Shown here piece by piece: positions 42,092 through 49,293 of a stretch of DNA of 54,030 nt. Below the pieces are notes generated by a model. That model did not search any database. It was given only the letters and a program-made list of their open reading frames with translations, and had not been told where the DNA came from. This stretch comes from Mediterranea sp. (in: CFB group bacteria) (lineage in GTDB: Bacteria > Bacteroidota > Bacteroidia > Bacteroidales > Bacteroidaceae). How positions within the stretch are numbered: position 1 is the stretch's first letter; each line of letters starts with the position of its first letter. The stretch spans positions 1-54,030 of the forward strand of contig JAITSN010000005.1 in NCBI GenBank assembly GCA_031287715.1, in the 5' to 3' direction. Made by a program: the position numbers and the translations under genes.

Positions 42092-42606
42092 ATAACGAAC
42101 AGAAATATGTAAGTCCGGTGTATGGCGTAAAGGCCGTGCCGGTGGAGAAGATACAGGCAAATGCCTATAACCCCAATGTTGTCGCCCCTCCCGAAATGGA
42201 GCTTCTCGAACTCTCCATCTGGGAAGACGGCTACACGATGCCGTGCGTATGTTACTACATTCCCGAGAGCGACACCTACGAGCTGGTTGACGGGTATCAC
42301 CGCTACTTGGTGCTGAAAAAGTCAACGCGTATCTACGAAAGGGAGGGCGGCCTCTTGCCCATAACCGTCATAGAGAAAGACATCTCGAACCGGATGGCTT
42401 CGACCATCAGGCACAACCGCGCCCGTGGAACCCACATGGTCGAGCTGATGACCAACATTGTGACGGAACTCAAGAAGTCGGGGATGAGTGACGAATGGGT
42501 GATGAGGAATATCGGTATGGATAAGGATGAGCTGCTTCGCTTCAAACAGATCTCAGGCTTGGCTGCGCTCTTTGCCGACAAGGAGTTCAGTGTTCCCAAA
42601 AAGTAA
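42088..42606 (+). CDS. IbrB-like ParB/Srx-fold protein
   Basis: The 172-residue protein opens with a ParB/sulfiredoxin-like domain (VPVEKIQANAYNPN, then the signature VDGYHRYLV at 67-75, equivalent to the ParB phosphate-binding loop). A helical segment resembling a helix-turn-helix follows (MSDEWVMRNIGMDKDELLRFK). It pairs with the IbrA-like gene through a 4-nt overlap. The ParB/Srx fold can bind CTP or ATP or act as a nuclease, depending on the family. Its stop codon lies inside a terminator hairpin, so this is the end of the three-gene unit. Confidence 0.85.
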   Translation: MNNEQKYVSPVYGVKAVPVEKIQANAYNPNVVAPPEMELLELSIWEDGYTMPCVCYYIPESDTYELVDGYHRYLVLKKSTRIYEREGGLLPITVIEKDISNRMASTIRHNRARGTHMVELMTNIVTELKKSGMSDEWVMRNIGMDKDELLRFKQISGLAALFADKEFSVPKK

Positions 42607-42624
42607 CCGCAAGCGGTTACTTTT
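42599..42624 (+). terminator. Terminator overlapping the ibrB-like stop
   Basis: 12-bp perfect arms (42599-42610, 42613-42624) enclose a 2-nt loop and end in a T-run. The TAA stop at 42604-42606 lies in the left arm. Confidence 0.75.
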
Positions 42625-42666
42625 GGTCTTTCCCCGGCAGCAGGAGGTTTTTCTACTGTCTTCCTG

Positions 42667-42696
42667 TTGCGGGGAATAAATAAATCTATAACTTTG
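42667..42696 (+). promoter_or_regulatory. Promoter of the tRNA gene
   Basis: TTG at 42667-42669 and TAACTTTG at 42689-42696 form a plausible -33/-7 pair about 12 nt before the tRNA. Confidence 0.6.
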
Positions 42697-42708
42697 CGTC
42701 ACTTTATT

Positions 42709-42781
42709 GCCGATATAGCTCAGTTGGTAGAGCAACACATTCGTAACGTGTAGGTCGCCGGTTCGAGTCCGGCTCTCGGCT
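42709..42781 (+). tRNA. tRNA-Thr (anticodon CGT)
   Basis: The 73-nt cloverleaf has a 7-bp acceptor (GCCGATA with TCTCGGC, one mismatch), a D arm GCTC/GAGC, an anticodon stem ACACA/CGTGT (last pair A-C), the loop TTCGTAA and a T arm GCCGG-TTCGAGT-CCGGC. The anticodon CGT reads ACG (Thr). CCA is not encoded. Its own promoter lies upstream. Confidence 0.93.
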
Positions 42782-42807
42782 CTGGGTTTAATGCTGCTTT
42801 CAACACT

Positions 42808-43146
42808 GTGAACGTGAAGGGACAAACAAATCATCACCTGTTTTTCATCTGGCTGTTTGTGGCTGTTTTTGCCACACCATCCGTAACGCGTACCATCCAT
42901 ATTTACCAGAATGAATGGGAAGAAGCAGCTTGTTCACATTCCTGTGGACATGAGCACCGCACAAAGCACGACTGCAGCACTTGTGTCCTTTGCAAGTTTG
43001 TATTGCCTGCCTGCACGGAACCCGAATTAAACGCTTTTGAGGCCATACCTCCCATATACCGTCTTCTTGAGTTTGTTGTCTGCCGGGGGGAGGGGTTTCA
43101 TCCGGTCATATCTTCGCATCAGCTGCGCGCTCCTCCTGTTCTATAG
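42808..43146 (+). CDS. Small Cys/His-rich membrane-anchored protein
   Basis: The protein has 112 residues from GTG 42808; a second GTG at 42814 is possible. One hydrophobic segment (about 9-25) acts as a signal or anchor. Then comes a dense cluster with Cys42, His44, Cys46, His48, His50, His54, Cys56, Cys59 and Cys62, a likely metal-binding site. I do not recognise a named family with certainty. It lies 77 nt before a TonB-dependent receptor with His-rich loops and a His-rich DUF4625 lipoprotein, which together suggest metal uptake or sensing. Confidence 0.6.
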   Translation: MNVKGQTNHHLFFIWLFVAVFATPSVTRTIHIYQNEWEEAACSHSCGHEHRTKHDCSTCVLCKFVLPACTEPELNAFEAIPPIYRLLEFVVCRGEGFHPVISSHQLRAPPVL

Positions 43147-43223
43147 TTACTGCACACTACGGGAGATGACTTGCGCAATCTCCCCCAATACACTTATTCT
43201 TTAATCAGTAAACGACTATCATT

Positions 43224-45383
43224 ATGCATACCCGAATATTTCCGGCTATGCTCATGTGTGTGTCTGTATTGCCTGTCGCCGCCCAGCAGACGGATTCCAT
43301 CCGGAATGTGGCCCTGGAAGGCGTGACGGTTACTGCCGGTTCGTATGAAAAGATGACCGTCCGCAACTCCGTTCTGTCGGTAGATGTGGTTGGAAAGGAT
43401 TTTCTGGCCGGGCACTTCACGGGCAATCTGATACAGGCATTGGCATACGTTCCCGGAGTACGTTCTATGGATATAGGATCGGGGTTTTCCAAACCTGTGA
43501 TCCGGGGCATGGGCTTCAACCGTGTGGCTGTTGTTGAGAACGGCATTAAACAGGAAGGCCAACAGTGGGGGAGCGACCATGGCCTGGAGATCGATGCGTT
43601 CAACATTGAGCGCGTTACGATCCGGAAAGGCCCTTTGTCGCTTCTTTACGGCAGCGATGCCATAAGCGGGGTGATCGAAATAACGACGTTGCCTGCGCCG
43701 GTCGACGACAGGGTCTTCGGCGAAGCAGCCCTGCCGGGCAAGAGCGTGAACGGCGGCTTGGGCGGTTCCCTTATGCTGGGCGTGAAGAAAAACGGCTGGT
43801 ATGCCAAAGTGCGCTACTCCGAACAGCGCTTCGGGGATTACCGCGTTCCGGCGGACACCATTGTCTACCTGACCCAGCGGATACCGATCATCGGCGGAAG
43901 GCTGAAGAATACCGCCGGACGGGAGAGGAGCATCAGCCTGTATGCCGAATACCGCAAGGGAGGATACTACACCGATCTTGCCGTCAGCAATACCGGCCAG
44001 AAGACCGGCTTCTTCCCCGGGGTGCATGGGGTGCCCGACGCGTCGCGCGTGCAGGACGACGGCGACCACAGGAACTTGGACTATCCGTATAGCGGGGTGA
44101 ACCATTTGAAGGTAACCACGAAACAACAGTATTCATGGCGCAGCCTGACGGGTTCGTGGAGCCTCGGCTACCAGAATAACCACCGGGAGGAGTGGAGCAA
44201 GTTCCATACCCACTACGGGACGCAGGCCCCGCCGGAGCGGAATCCGGACGAAGAGCTGGACTTCTCCCTGCACACGTTCAGCTCTTCCATGAAGCTGAGG
44301 GTTGTGCCTTCCGCCGACGGGGAATATACCGCCGGATGGGATGTGCAGCTTCAGCGGAACCGCGTGGGTGGATATTCTTTTCTTTTGCCCCGGTACGACC
44401 GGCTGACGACCGGCTTCTTTGCGCTGGGAGCATGGCGGCCGGCTCCTGCGTTGTCTGTTAGCGGGGGGATCCGTTATGACTTGGGTTCGGTTGATGTTTC
44501 GGCCCATGCCGATCCCCATCTTGAGACCTACCTGCGGAGGATGGGCTATGAGGATGCGCTGATCGGGCAGTACAAATGGCGGAGCTATCCTGTGAACCGC
44601 CGCTTTGGTGATTTCTCCGGCTCGTTGGGCGTGTCGTGGAACCCGAAGGGCATCCATCTGTTCAAAGTTAATGTGGGGCATAGCTTCCGTTTGCCCGGAG
44701 CAAATGAGCTGGCAACGAACGGGATGCATCACGGCGCCTTCCGCCACGAGCAGGGCGACCCGTCACTTTCGTCCGAACGGGGCTGGCAGCTCGATGCTTC
44801 CTATGCGCGCGAGGCCGGGCGGTTTTCGCTGTCTGTGGCCGCCTTTCTCAGCCGGTTCGACAACTATATCTATCTGTGGCCGACGGGGGAGTGGTCTGTG
44901 CTTCCTCATGCGGGGCAGATCTATCGCTATGCCGGAGTCAAGGCTGTTTTTGCAGGGACGGAGCTTTCGTTCGATATCGATCTGCCCGGCGGCCTGAACT
45001 ATTCGTTCAGGGGTGAGTACGTATATACCCACAACCGCGACGAGCATACTCCGTTGGCTTTTTCTCCTCCGGCATCCGTACACCATACGCTGGCGTGGAG
45101 GAAGGGACGCGCGCTGACGTTTGCCGAGTGGCAAAGCATCGCCCGGCAAACGAGGGTGGCCAAGAACGAAAGCGTCACCGGAGGCGCCCATCTGCTCAAC
45201 GTAGGCGCCCGTTTGAACTTGCCGTCAGGCGGACTGAAGACGGAGCTGACGTTTTCCTTGCGCAACCTGCTCGACACCAAGTATTACAACCACCTGAGCT
45301 TTTACCGGAAGGTTGAGATCCCCGAGCCGGGGCGCAACATCCAGCTTGGCATTAAGGTTTTATTTCACTGTGATTTAAGATGA
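43224..45383 (+). CDS. TonB-dependent outer-membrane receptor
   Basis: The 719-residue protein has a signal peptide ending VAAQ. A plug domain spans about 30-150 (VLSVDVVGKDFL, RGMGFNRVAVVENGIKQEG, VTIRKGPLSLLYGSDAISGVIEI), followed by a 22-strand beta-barrel to the C-terminal aromatic-type strand. It is not a SusC, because it lacks the N-terminal carboxypeptidase-like extension. Extracellular loops hold EEWSKFHTHYG and TNGMHHGAFRHEQGD, rich in His. ZnuD-like zinc receptors have similar loops. The DUF4625 gene follows 29 nt later, and the Cys/His-rich gene lies just upstream. Metal specificity is inference. Confidence 0.85.
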   Translation: MHTRIFPAMLMCVSVLPVAAQQTDSIRNVALEGVTVTAGSYEKMTVRNSVLSVDVVGKDFLAGHFTGNLIQALAYVPGVRSMDIGSGFSKPVIRGMGFNRVAVVENGIKQEGQQWGSDHGLEIDAFNIERVTIRKGPLSLLYGSDAISGVIEITTLPAPVDDRVFGEAALPGKSVNGGLGGSLMLGVKKNGWYAKVRYSEQRFGDYRVPADTIVYLTQRIPIIGGRLKNTAGRERSISLYAEYRKGGYYTDLAVSNTGQKTGFFPGVHGVPDASRVQDDGDHRNLDYPYSGVNHLKVTTKQQYSWRSLTGSWSLGYQNNHREEWSKFHTHYGTQAPPERNPDEELDFSLHTFSSSMKLRVVPSADGEYTAGWDVQLQRNRVGGYSFLLPRYDRLTTGFFALGAWRPAPALSVSGGIRYDLGSVDVSAHADPHLETYLRRMGYEDALIGQYKWRSYPVNRRFGDFSGSLGVSWNPKGIHLFKVNVGHSFRLPGANELATNGMHHGAFRHEQGDPSLSSERGWQLDASYAREAGRFSLSVAAFLSRFDNYIYLWPTGEWSVLPHAGQIYRYAGVKAVFAGTELSFDIDLPGGLNYSFRGEYVYTHNRDEHTPLAFSPPASVHHTLAWRKGRALTFAEWQSIARQTRVAKNESVTGGAHLLNVGARLNLPSGGLKTELTFSLRNLLDTKYYNHLSFYRKVEIPEPGRNIQLGIKVLFHCDLR

Positions 45384-45412
45384 ACGTATGATTTACCATT
45401 TATATTATATAT

Positions 45413-45880
45413 ATGAAAACAATTAATTGTGTACCTGTTTTGCTGATTGCCGGTGCGGCGGTCACGCTATCGTTTTTTACTTCCTGCACGAATGACGGCG
45501 ACACAACGCCGCCCGTGATAGATCTGATTGAGCCTGCGGAAGGCGACGCCCTGAAAATCGGAAGCCCTGTGCATTTCGAGATGGAAGTGTCGGACAACGA
45601 GATGCTGTCGTCCTATAAAGTGGAGATCCATTCTAACTTTGACGGCCACGAGCACAGCCGCGTCACCCGAACCACGGCCTTTTTCTTTGAAAGAACGTGG
45701 AGCCTTTCCGGGCTGAAGAACACGCTGGTCCACCAGCATGACATCGTCATTCCCGAAGATGCGACCGAAGGCGACTACCACCTGATGGTCAGGTGCACCG
45801 ATGCGGCGGGCAACGAAGCCCACTTGACGCGTAACATTGTGCTGAGCCACGACGGGGAAGAGCACGGGCATGAAGAGTAG
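45413..45880 (+). CDS. DUF4625 lipoprotein, His-rich
   Basis: The 155-residue protein has a hydrophobic leader with Cys25 at the likely lipid site (FFTSC). The body is one beta-sandwich of the DUF4625 family (TPPVIDLIEPAEGDALKIGS, then GDYHLMVRCTDAAGNEA). Histidines occur in FDGHEHSR, LVHQHDI and the tail DGEEHGHEE, so it may pass a metal to the TonB receptor. It is the last gene of the plus-strand unit and converges on the regulator gene only 9 nt away. Confidence 0.75.
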   Translation: MKTINCVPVLLIAGAAVTLSFFTSCTNDGDTTPPVIDLIEPAEGDALKIGSPVHFEMEVSDNEMLSSYKVEIHSNFDGHEHSRVTRTTAFFFERTWSLSGLKNTLVHQHDIVIPEDATEGDYHLMVRCTDAAGNEAHLTRNIVLSHDGEEHGHEE

Positions 45881-45889
45881 CGGGAGCCT

Positions 45890-46537
45890 TCAGATGTAGT
45901 ATTCCGCAACATCAAAAATACCTGCACGAACGGCATACCTCACCGCTTCGTGCACGTTATTTATTTCCAGCTTCCTGAAAATATTCTTCCGGTGGGAATT
46001 GACCGTGTGGAAACTCAGGTGCTTCTCGTAAGCGATCTCCTTGGTGGTCTTCCCCAAAGCGATCTCGTGCAGGATGACCTTCTCCGAAGGGGTGAGGTAG
46101 ACCAGCGGCTTCTGCTCATTGGCCAAGCCATCGTTTCGGAGAACCTGTTCCACAGACTCGCAAACATAAGGCTTGCCTTGCATCGCGTGTTGCAGGGCGG
46201 CCATCACCTCCTCCTCCGAATCATTCTTCATGACGATGCTTATGGCCGGGTCCGACAGCAGAACAAAGCGCAGGAAATGCTCTCCGAGTTCATTGGAGAA
46301 AAGTATCCAGACCGACTGCCGGGCCGCCGACCTGACATTGAGCATCTGTTGCATCGAAGCGAAGTCGAACAGCGCATAATCCAGCACAACAACGGCTTCG
46401 GGAAAAGCACCGAGCTTCTCCTGCAACCCGCTCATCGTCCGCACCCGGACGATATTCCCCACCCCCAGCCGCTCCAGAAGAACGGCAAGCCCTTGGCTTG
46501 TCACAAACTGATTGTCTGCCAGAATACAAGTTTCCAT
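45890..46537 (-). CDS. NarL/LuxR-type response regulator, orphan
   Basis: The protein is 215 residues from ATG 46537 (METCILADNQF). The N-terminal receiver-like domain has VVVLDYALFDF, where the first Asp is the phospho-acceptor candidate. The C-terminal GerE-type helix-turn-helix is LTPSEKVILHEIALGKTTKEIAYEKHLSFHTVNSHRKNIFRKL (quoted in part: GKTTKEIAYEKHLSFHTV). A TACCTTTG -7 box at 46569-46576 shows that transcription starts downstream of the more distal ATG 46561. No histidine kinase is adjacent. It is divergent from cysK, which it may control. Confidence 0.85.
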   Translation of the reverse strand: METCILADNQFVTSQGLAVLLERLGVGNIVRVRTMSGLQEKLGAFPEAVVVLDYALFDFASMQQMLNVRSAARQSVWILFSNELGEHFLRFVLLSDPAISIVMKNDSEEEVMAALQHAMQGKPYVCESVEQVLRNDGLANEQKPLVYLTPSEKVILHEIALGKTTKEIAYEKHLSFHTVNSHRKNIFRKLEINNVHEAVRYAVRAGIFDVAEYYI

Positions 46538-46568
46538 AACACGGTTTTTGAAGTGAAACATCAGTGCA

Positions 46569-46646
46569 CAAAGGTAGCCATTCGGTATCGACGTAAATAT
46601 ACCACAAATGTGCTATTTTTTGTTTCCCTCCGGAGGCTTACCTTTG
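46569..46646. promoter_or_regulatory. Divergent promoters of the LuxR-type gene and cysK
   Basis: The minus strand has TACCTTTG at 46569-46576 and the plus strand has TACCTTTG at 46639-46646, 31 nt before the cysK ATG. Only about 62 bp separate the two boxes. Confidence 0.6.
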
Positions 46647-46677
46647 CAGGAGAAATCAATAATATACTAAACAAACC

Positions 46678-47625
46678 ATGGCTAATATCGCAAAAAAACT
46701 GACCGACCTCGTCGGTAACACTCCCTTGCTGGAGTTGGCTTCCTTCGGAAAGCGCCATTCATTACAGGCCCGCCTGACAGGAAAGCTGGAATATTTCAAT
46801 CCGCTGGGAAGTGTGAAAGACCGCATCGCGCTGGCGATGATTGAAGACGCAGAAAAAAGAGGCGTGCTCTCGCCCGGAGTTACCATCATCGAACCTACCA
46901 GCGGGAATACCGGCGTCGGGCTTGCCTTTGTCGCCGCGACCAAAGGTTACGACCTCATCCTGACCATGCCCGAAACGATGAGCTTGGAACGGCGGAACCT
47001 GCTCAAAGCGCTGGGAGCAACGCTCGTGCTTACCCCCGGAGCGGAAGGCATGAAAGGCGCCATAGCAAAAGCAGGAGCACTCCAGAAAGAAATAGGCGGC
47101 TCGGTCATCCTGCAACAATTCGATAACCCCTCCAACCCCGAAGTACACCGCAGAACAACAGCCGAAGAAATCTGGCGGGACACCGACGGACAAGTAGACA
47201 TATTCGTCTCCGGAGTCGGCACGGGCGGAACCGTCAGCGGAGCCGGAAAACGATTGAAAGAACTCAACCCGAACCTGAAAGTATACGCCGTAGAGCCGCG
47301 GGAATCGCCGGTACTCTCCGGTGGAAACCCCGGCCCCCACAAGATACAGGGCATCGGCGCGGGATTTGTACCGAACAACTACGACGCTTCGGTCATCGAC
47401 GAAGTCATCCCCGTGGCAAACGACGACGCCATACGCACCAGCCGCGAGCTGGCCAAAAGCGAAGGCCTCCTGGTAGGTATCTCTTCGGGAGCCGCCGCCT
47501 ACGCCGCCGTTCAGCTGGCTCTCCGTCCCGAAAACGCAGGCAAGAACATCGTGGTCATCCTGCCCGACACGGGCGAGCGCTACCTGTCCACCGTCCTGTA
47601 CGCCTTCGACGAGTACCCGCTCTGA
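46678..47625 (+). CDS. cysK: Cysteine synthase A
   Basis: The 315-residue protein makes L-cysteine from O-acetylserine and sulfide. The PLP lysine is Lys47 (GSVKDR), the substrate loop is TSGNTG (74-79), and the phosphate-binding loop is GTGGT (181-185). The C-terminal QxxxGIG-type region reads [12 protein letters not shown]. The length is normal. It is monocistronic between a -7 box and a long hairpin terminator, with a LuxR-type regulator read in the opposite direction upstream. Confidence 0.95.
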   Translation: MANIAKKLTDLVGNTPLLELASFGKRHSLQARLTGKLEYFNPLGSVKDRIALAMIEDAEKRGVLSPGVTIIEPTSGNTGVGLAFVAATKGYDLILTMPETMSLERRNLLKALGATLVLTPGAEGMKGAIAKAGALQKEIGGSVILQQFDNPSNPEVHRRTTAEEIWRDTDGQVDIFVSGVGTGGTVSGAGKRLKELNPNLKVYAVEPRESPVLSGGNPGPHKIQGIGAGFVPNNYDASVIDEVIPVANDDAIRTSRELAKSEGLLVGISSGAAAYAAVQLALRPENAGKNIVVILPDTGERYLSTVLYAFDEYPL

Positions 47626-47652
47626 TCACATGGGTGCAGGCAACGAACAATT

Positions 47653-47698
47653 AGCCCGCTACGTAGAAAAGATCTTTTCTATGTAGCGGGCTTCTCTT
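47653..47698. terminator. Hairpin terminator between cysK and the GH29 gene
   Basis: Two 20-nt arms (47653-47672, 47673-47692; one G-U on the RNA) form a near-perfect palindrome, followed by a T/C-rich tract. The position between convergent genes suggests use on both strands. Confidence 0.7.
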
Positions 47699-47741
47699 AT
47701 GTTCTCCGCAGACTAATTATTATAGACTTAAAGACTTAGCC

Positions 47742-49265
47742 TTACGTCAACGCTTGCTGGTAGGCGGCTTTTTCCTTTTGGCTGACTTGCTTGAGCTTCA
47801 GTTCTATGACGAAAGGCTCTTCCAGCTTCCGGATCTCGGCGGGAAGGACGATGTCGTAGTAGACGGCGCCCGACTTGTCGCGCCCGCCGTCTTTGATGGC
47901 GGCGGTTTTGCCGGTTGTCCTGAAGCGGGCACTTTGGATGACGTAGACTTGATCTTTTTCTGTGCTTCGGGGCGCTTTGACGCGCAGCAGGTTGTTTACC
48001 GGTTTGTTGAAGACGGTCAGGTAGGTGGTTCCGTCTTTCTCGGTGGCGTATCCCCAGTCTTGTTTTTCGAGGATGGAATGGTGTGCGCCGTAAACGGCGT
48101 CGCCGTTGGCTGCCATCCAGCGGCCTGTTTCGCGGGCGATGCGGGTTTCTTCGGGGCGGATGTTGCCGTCGCCGTCGGGGCCGAAGTTGATGACTAAATT
48201 ACCGTTCAGGGAGTTGGCTTTGACGGTCATCTCGATCAGGTCGTAGGGTGTTTTGACGTAGGTCAGCGACCAGTCGCGATGGTATCCCCATTGGTTTTCG
48301 GGGATGGTGGTCACGCAGTCCCAATCGTTTCCGCCGGTTTGTGCAAGTGTGTTGGGGAGGTTGCGTTCGAAGCGTTGGTCGTAGTCGTCTATCAGGTCTC
48401 CGTTGGTATCTTCGTGCCGTTTGCCGTTCTCGTCGGCCCGGAAGCGGCTTCCGATGATCAGTCCGGGATGCATGGCGCGGAGTTCTTCGCCGAGGGCGTC
48501 GGCCCAGGCTGCTTCTTTGATCCAGGCGCCTTCCCAGGAGCCGTCGAACCACAGGCCTTTTGCTTCGGGATAGTTGGTGAGCAGTTCGATGAGTTGGTTG
48601 CGGGTGAAGGTTTTGAAGGTTTCGTAGCGGGCTTTGTCTTCTTCGTTGTCGAAGGCAGTGTATCCGGCCCAGTTCAGCCGGTCGGCAGCGGTGATCGGCG
48701 CTCCCGGATGGTATCCCGCGTGGCTCCAGTCGATGATGGAGAAGTAGAGGTAGACGTCTATGCCTTCAGCGGTGTAGGCGTCTACGATTTGCTTGACGAT
48801 ATCTTTCCCGTAGGGCGTGTTTGCGATGGTGTAGTTGGTGTACTTGCTTGGCCAGAGGCAGAAGCCGTCGTGGTGTTTGGTGGTGAATATGAGGTAGCGC
48901 GCCCCCATTTGTTTGGCTTGCTTGGCCCACCGGGTTGCGTCGAAGTGTTTGGGATTGAAGTTTTTATAGAGGTTGTCGTATTCTTCGTGAGTGATCAGCC
49001 CCGACGAGCGGAACCATTCGGCGGCATAGGATGATGTTTTCCCGTTCCACTGCCCGCCGGGGATGGCGTATATGCCCCAGTGGATGAATTGTCCCAGCCC
49101 GTACTCGCGCCAGCGTTGCATATCGGGGTCGGTGCGTTTGCCGATGCGATGCGCTCCGTGCTTGAGGGGGATGCGGTTGGTTTTTCCGGCGGGTTGTGCG
49201 ATGCTTTGCACCGACAGGAGGGTGCAGAGCAGGAAGGTAAGGAAGGGGGTTGTTTTCATGATCAT
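47742..49265 (-). CDS. Secreted GH29 alpha-L-fucosidase
   Basis: The 507-residue protein has a signal peptide ending SIAQ. The GH29 barrel shows FIHWGIYAIPGGQW, TTKHHDGFCLWPS and the nucleophile Asp241 in LWFDGSW. A C-terminal beta-sandwich follows from about residue 400. It removes L-fucose from glycan ends in the periplasm or outside the cell. It is the last gene of a leftward PL8-GH2-GH29 unit (28-nt gap to the GH2 gene). MIMKTT could start at either Met. Confidence 0.92.
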   Translation of the reverse strand: MIMKTTPFLTFLLCTLLSVQSIAQPAGKTNRIPLKHGAHRIGKRTDPDMQRWREYGLGQFIHWGIYAIPGGQWNGKTSSYAAEWFRSSGLITHEEYDNLYKNFNPKHFDATRWAKQAKQMGARYLIFTTKHHDGFCLWPSKYTNYTIANTPYGKDIVKQIVDAYTAEGIDVYLYFSIIDWSHAGYHPGAPITAADRLNWAGYTAFDNEEDKARYETFKTFTRNQLIELLTNYPEAKGLWFDGSWEGAWIKEAAWADALGEELRAMHPGLIIGSRFRADENGKRHEDTNGDLIDDYDQRFERNLPNTLAQTGGNDWDCVTTIPENQWGYHRDWSLTYVKTPYDLIEMTVKANSLNGNLVINFGPDGDGNIRPEETRIARETGRWMAANGDAVYGAHHSILEKQDWGYATEKDGTTYLTVFNKPVNNLLRVKAPRSTEKDQVYVIQSARFRTTGKTAAIKDGGRDKSGAVYYDIVLPAEIRKLEEPFVIELKLKQVSQKEKAAYQQALT

Positions 49266-49293
49266 TCTTGTTATACGTTATTGATTGGGATTG

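Noticed and set aside
42709..42781. Integration site of a mobile island at the tRNA
   Set aside because: No integrase and no repeated tRNA 3' end were found nearby.
42553..42900. Minus-strand frame with SRTRTGDLHVTNVLLYQLSY
   Set aside because: It is the reverse complement of the tRNA-Thr gene, a well-known annotation artefact.
43194..44126. 310-codon minus-strand frame opposite the TonB receptor gene
   Set aside because: The receptor frame has plug and barrel motifs. The opposite frame has none.
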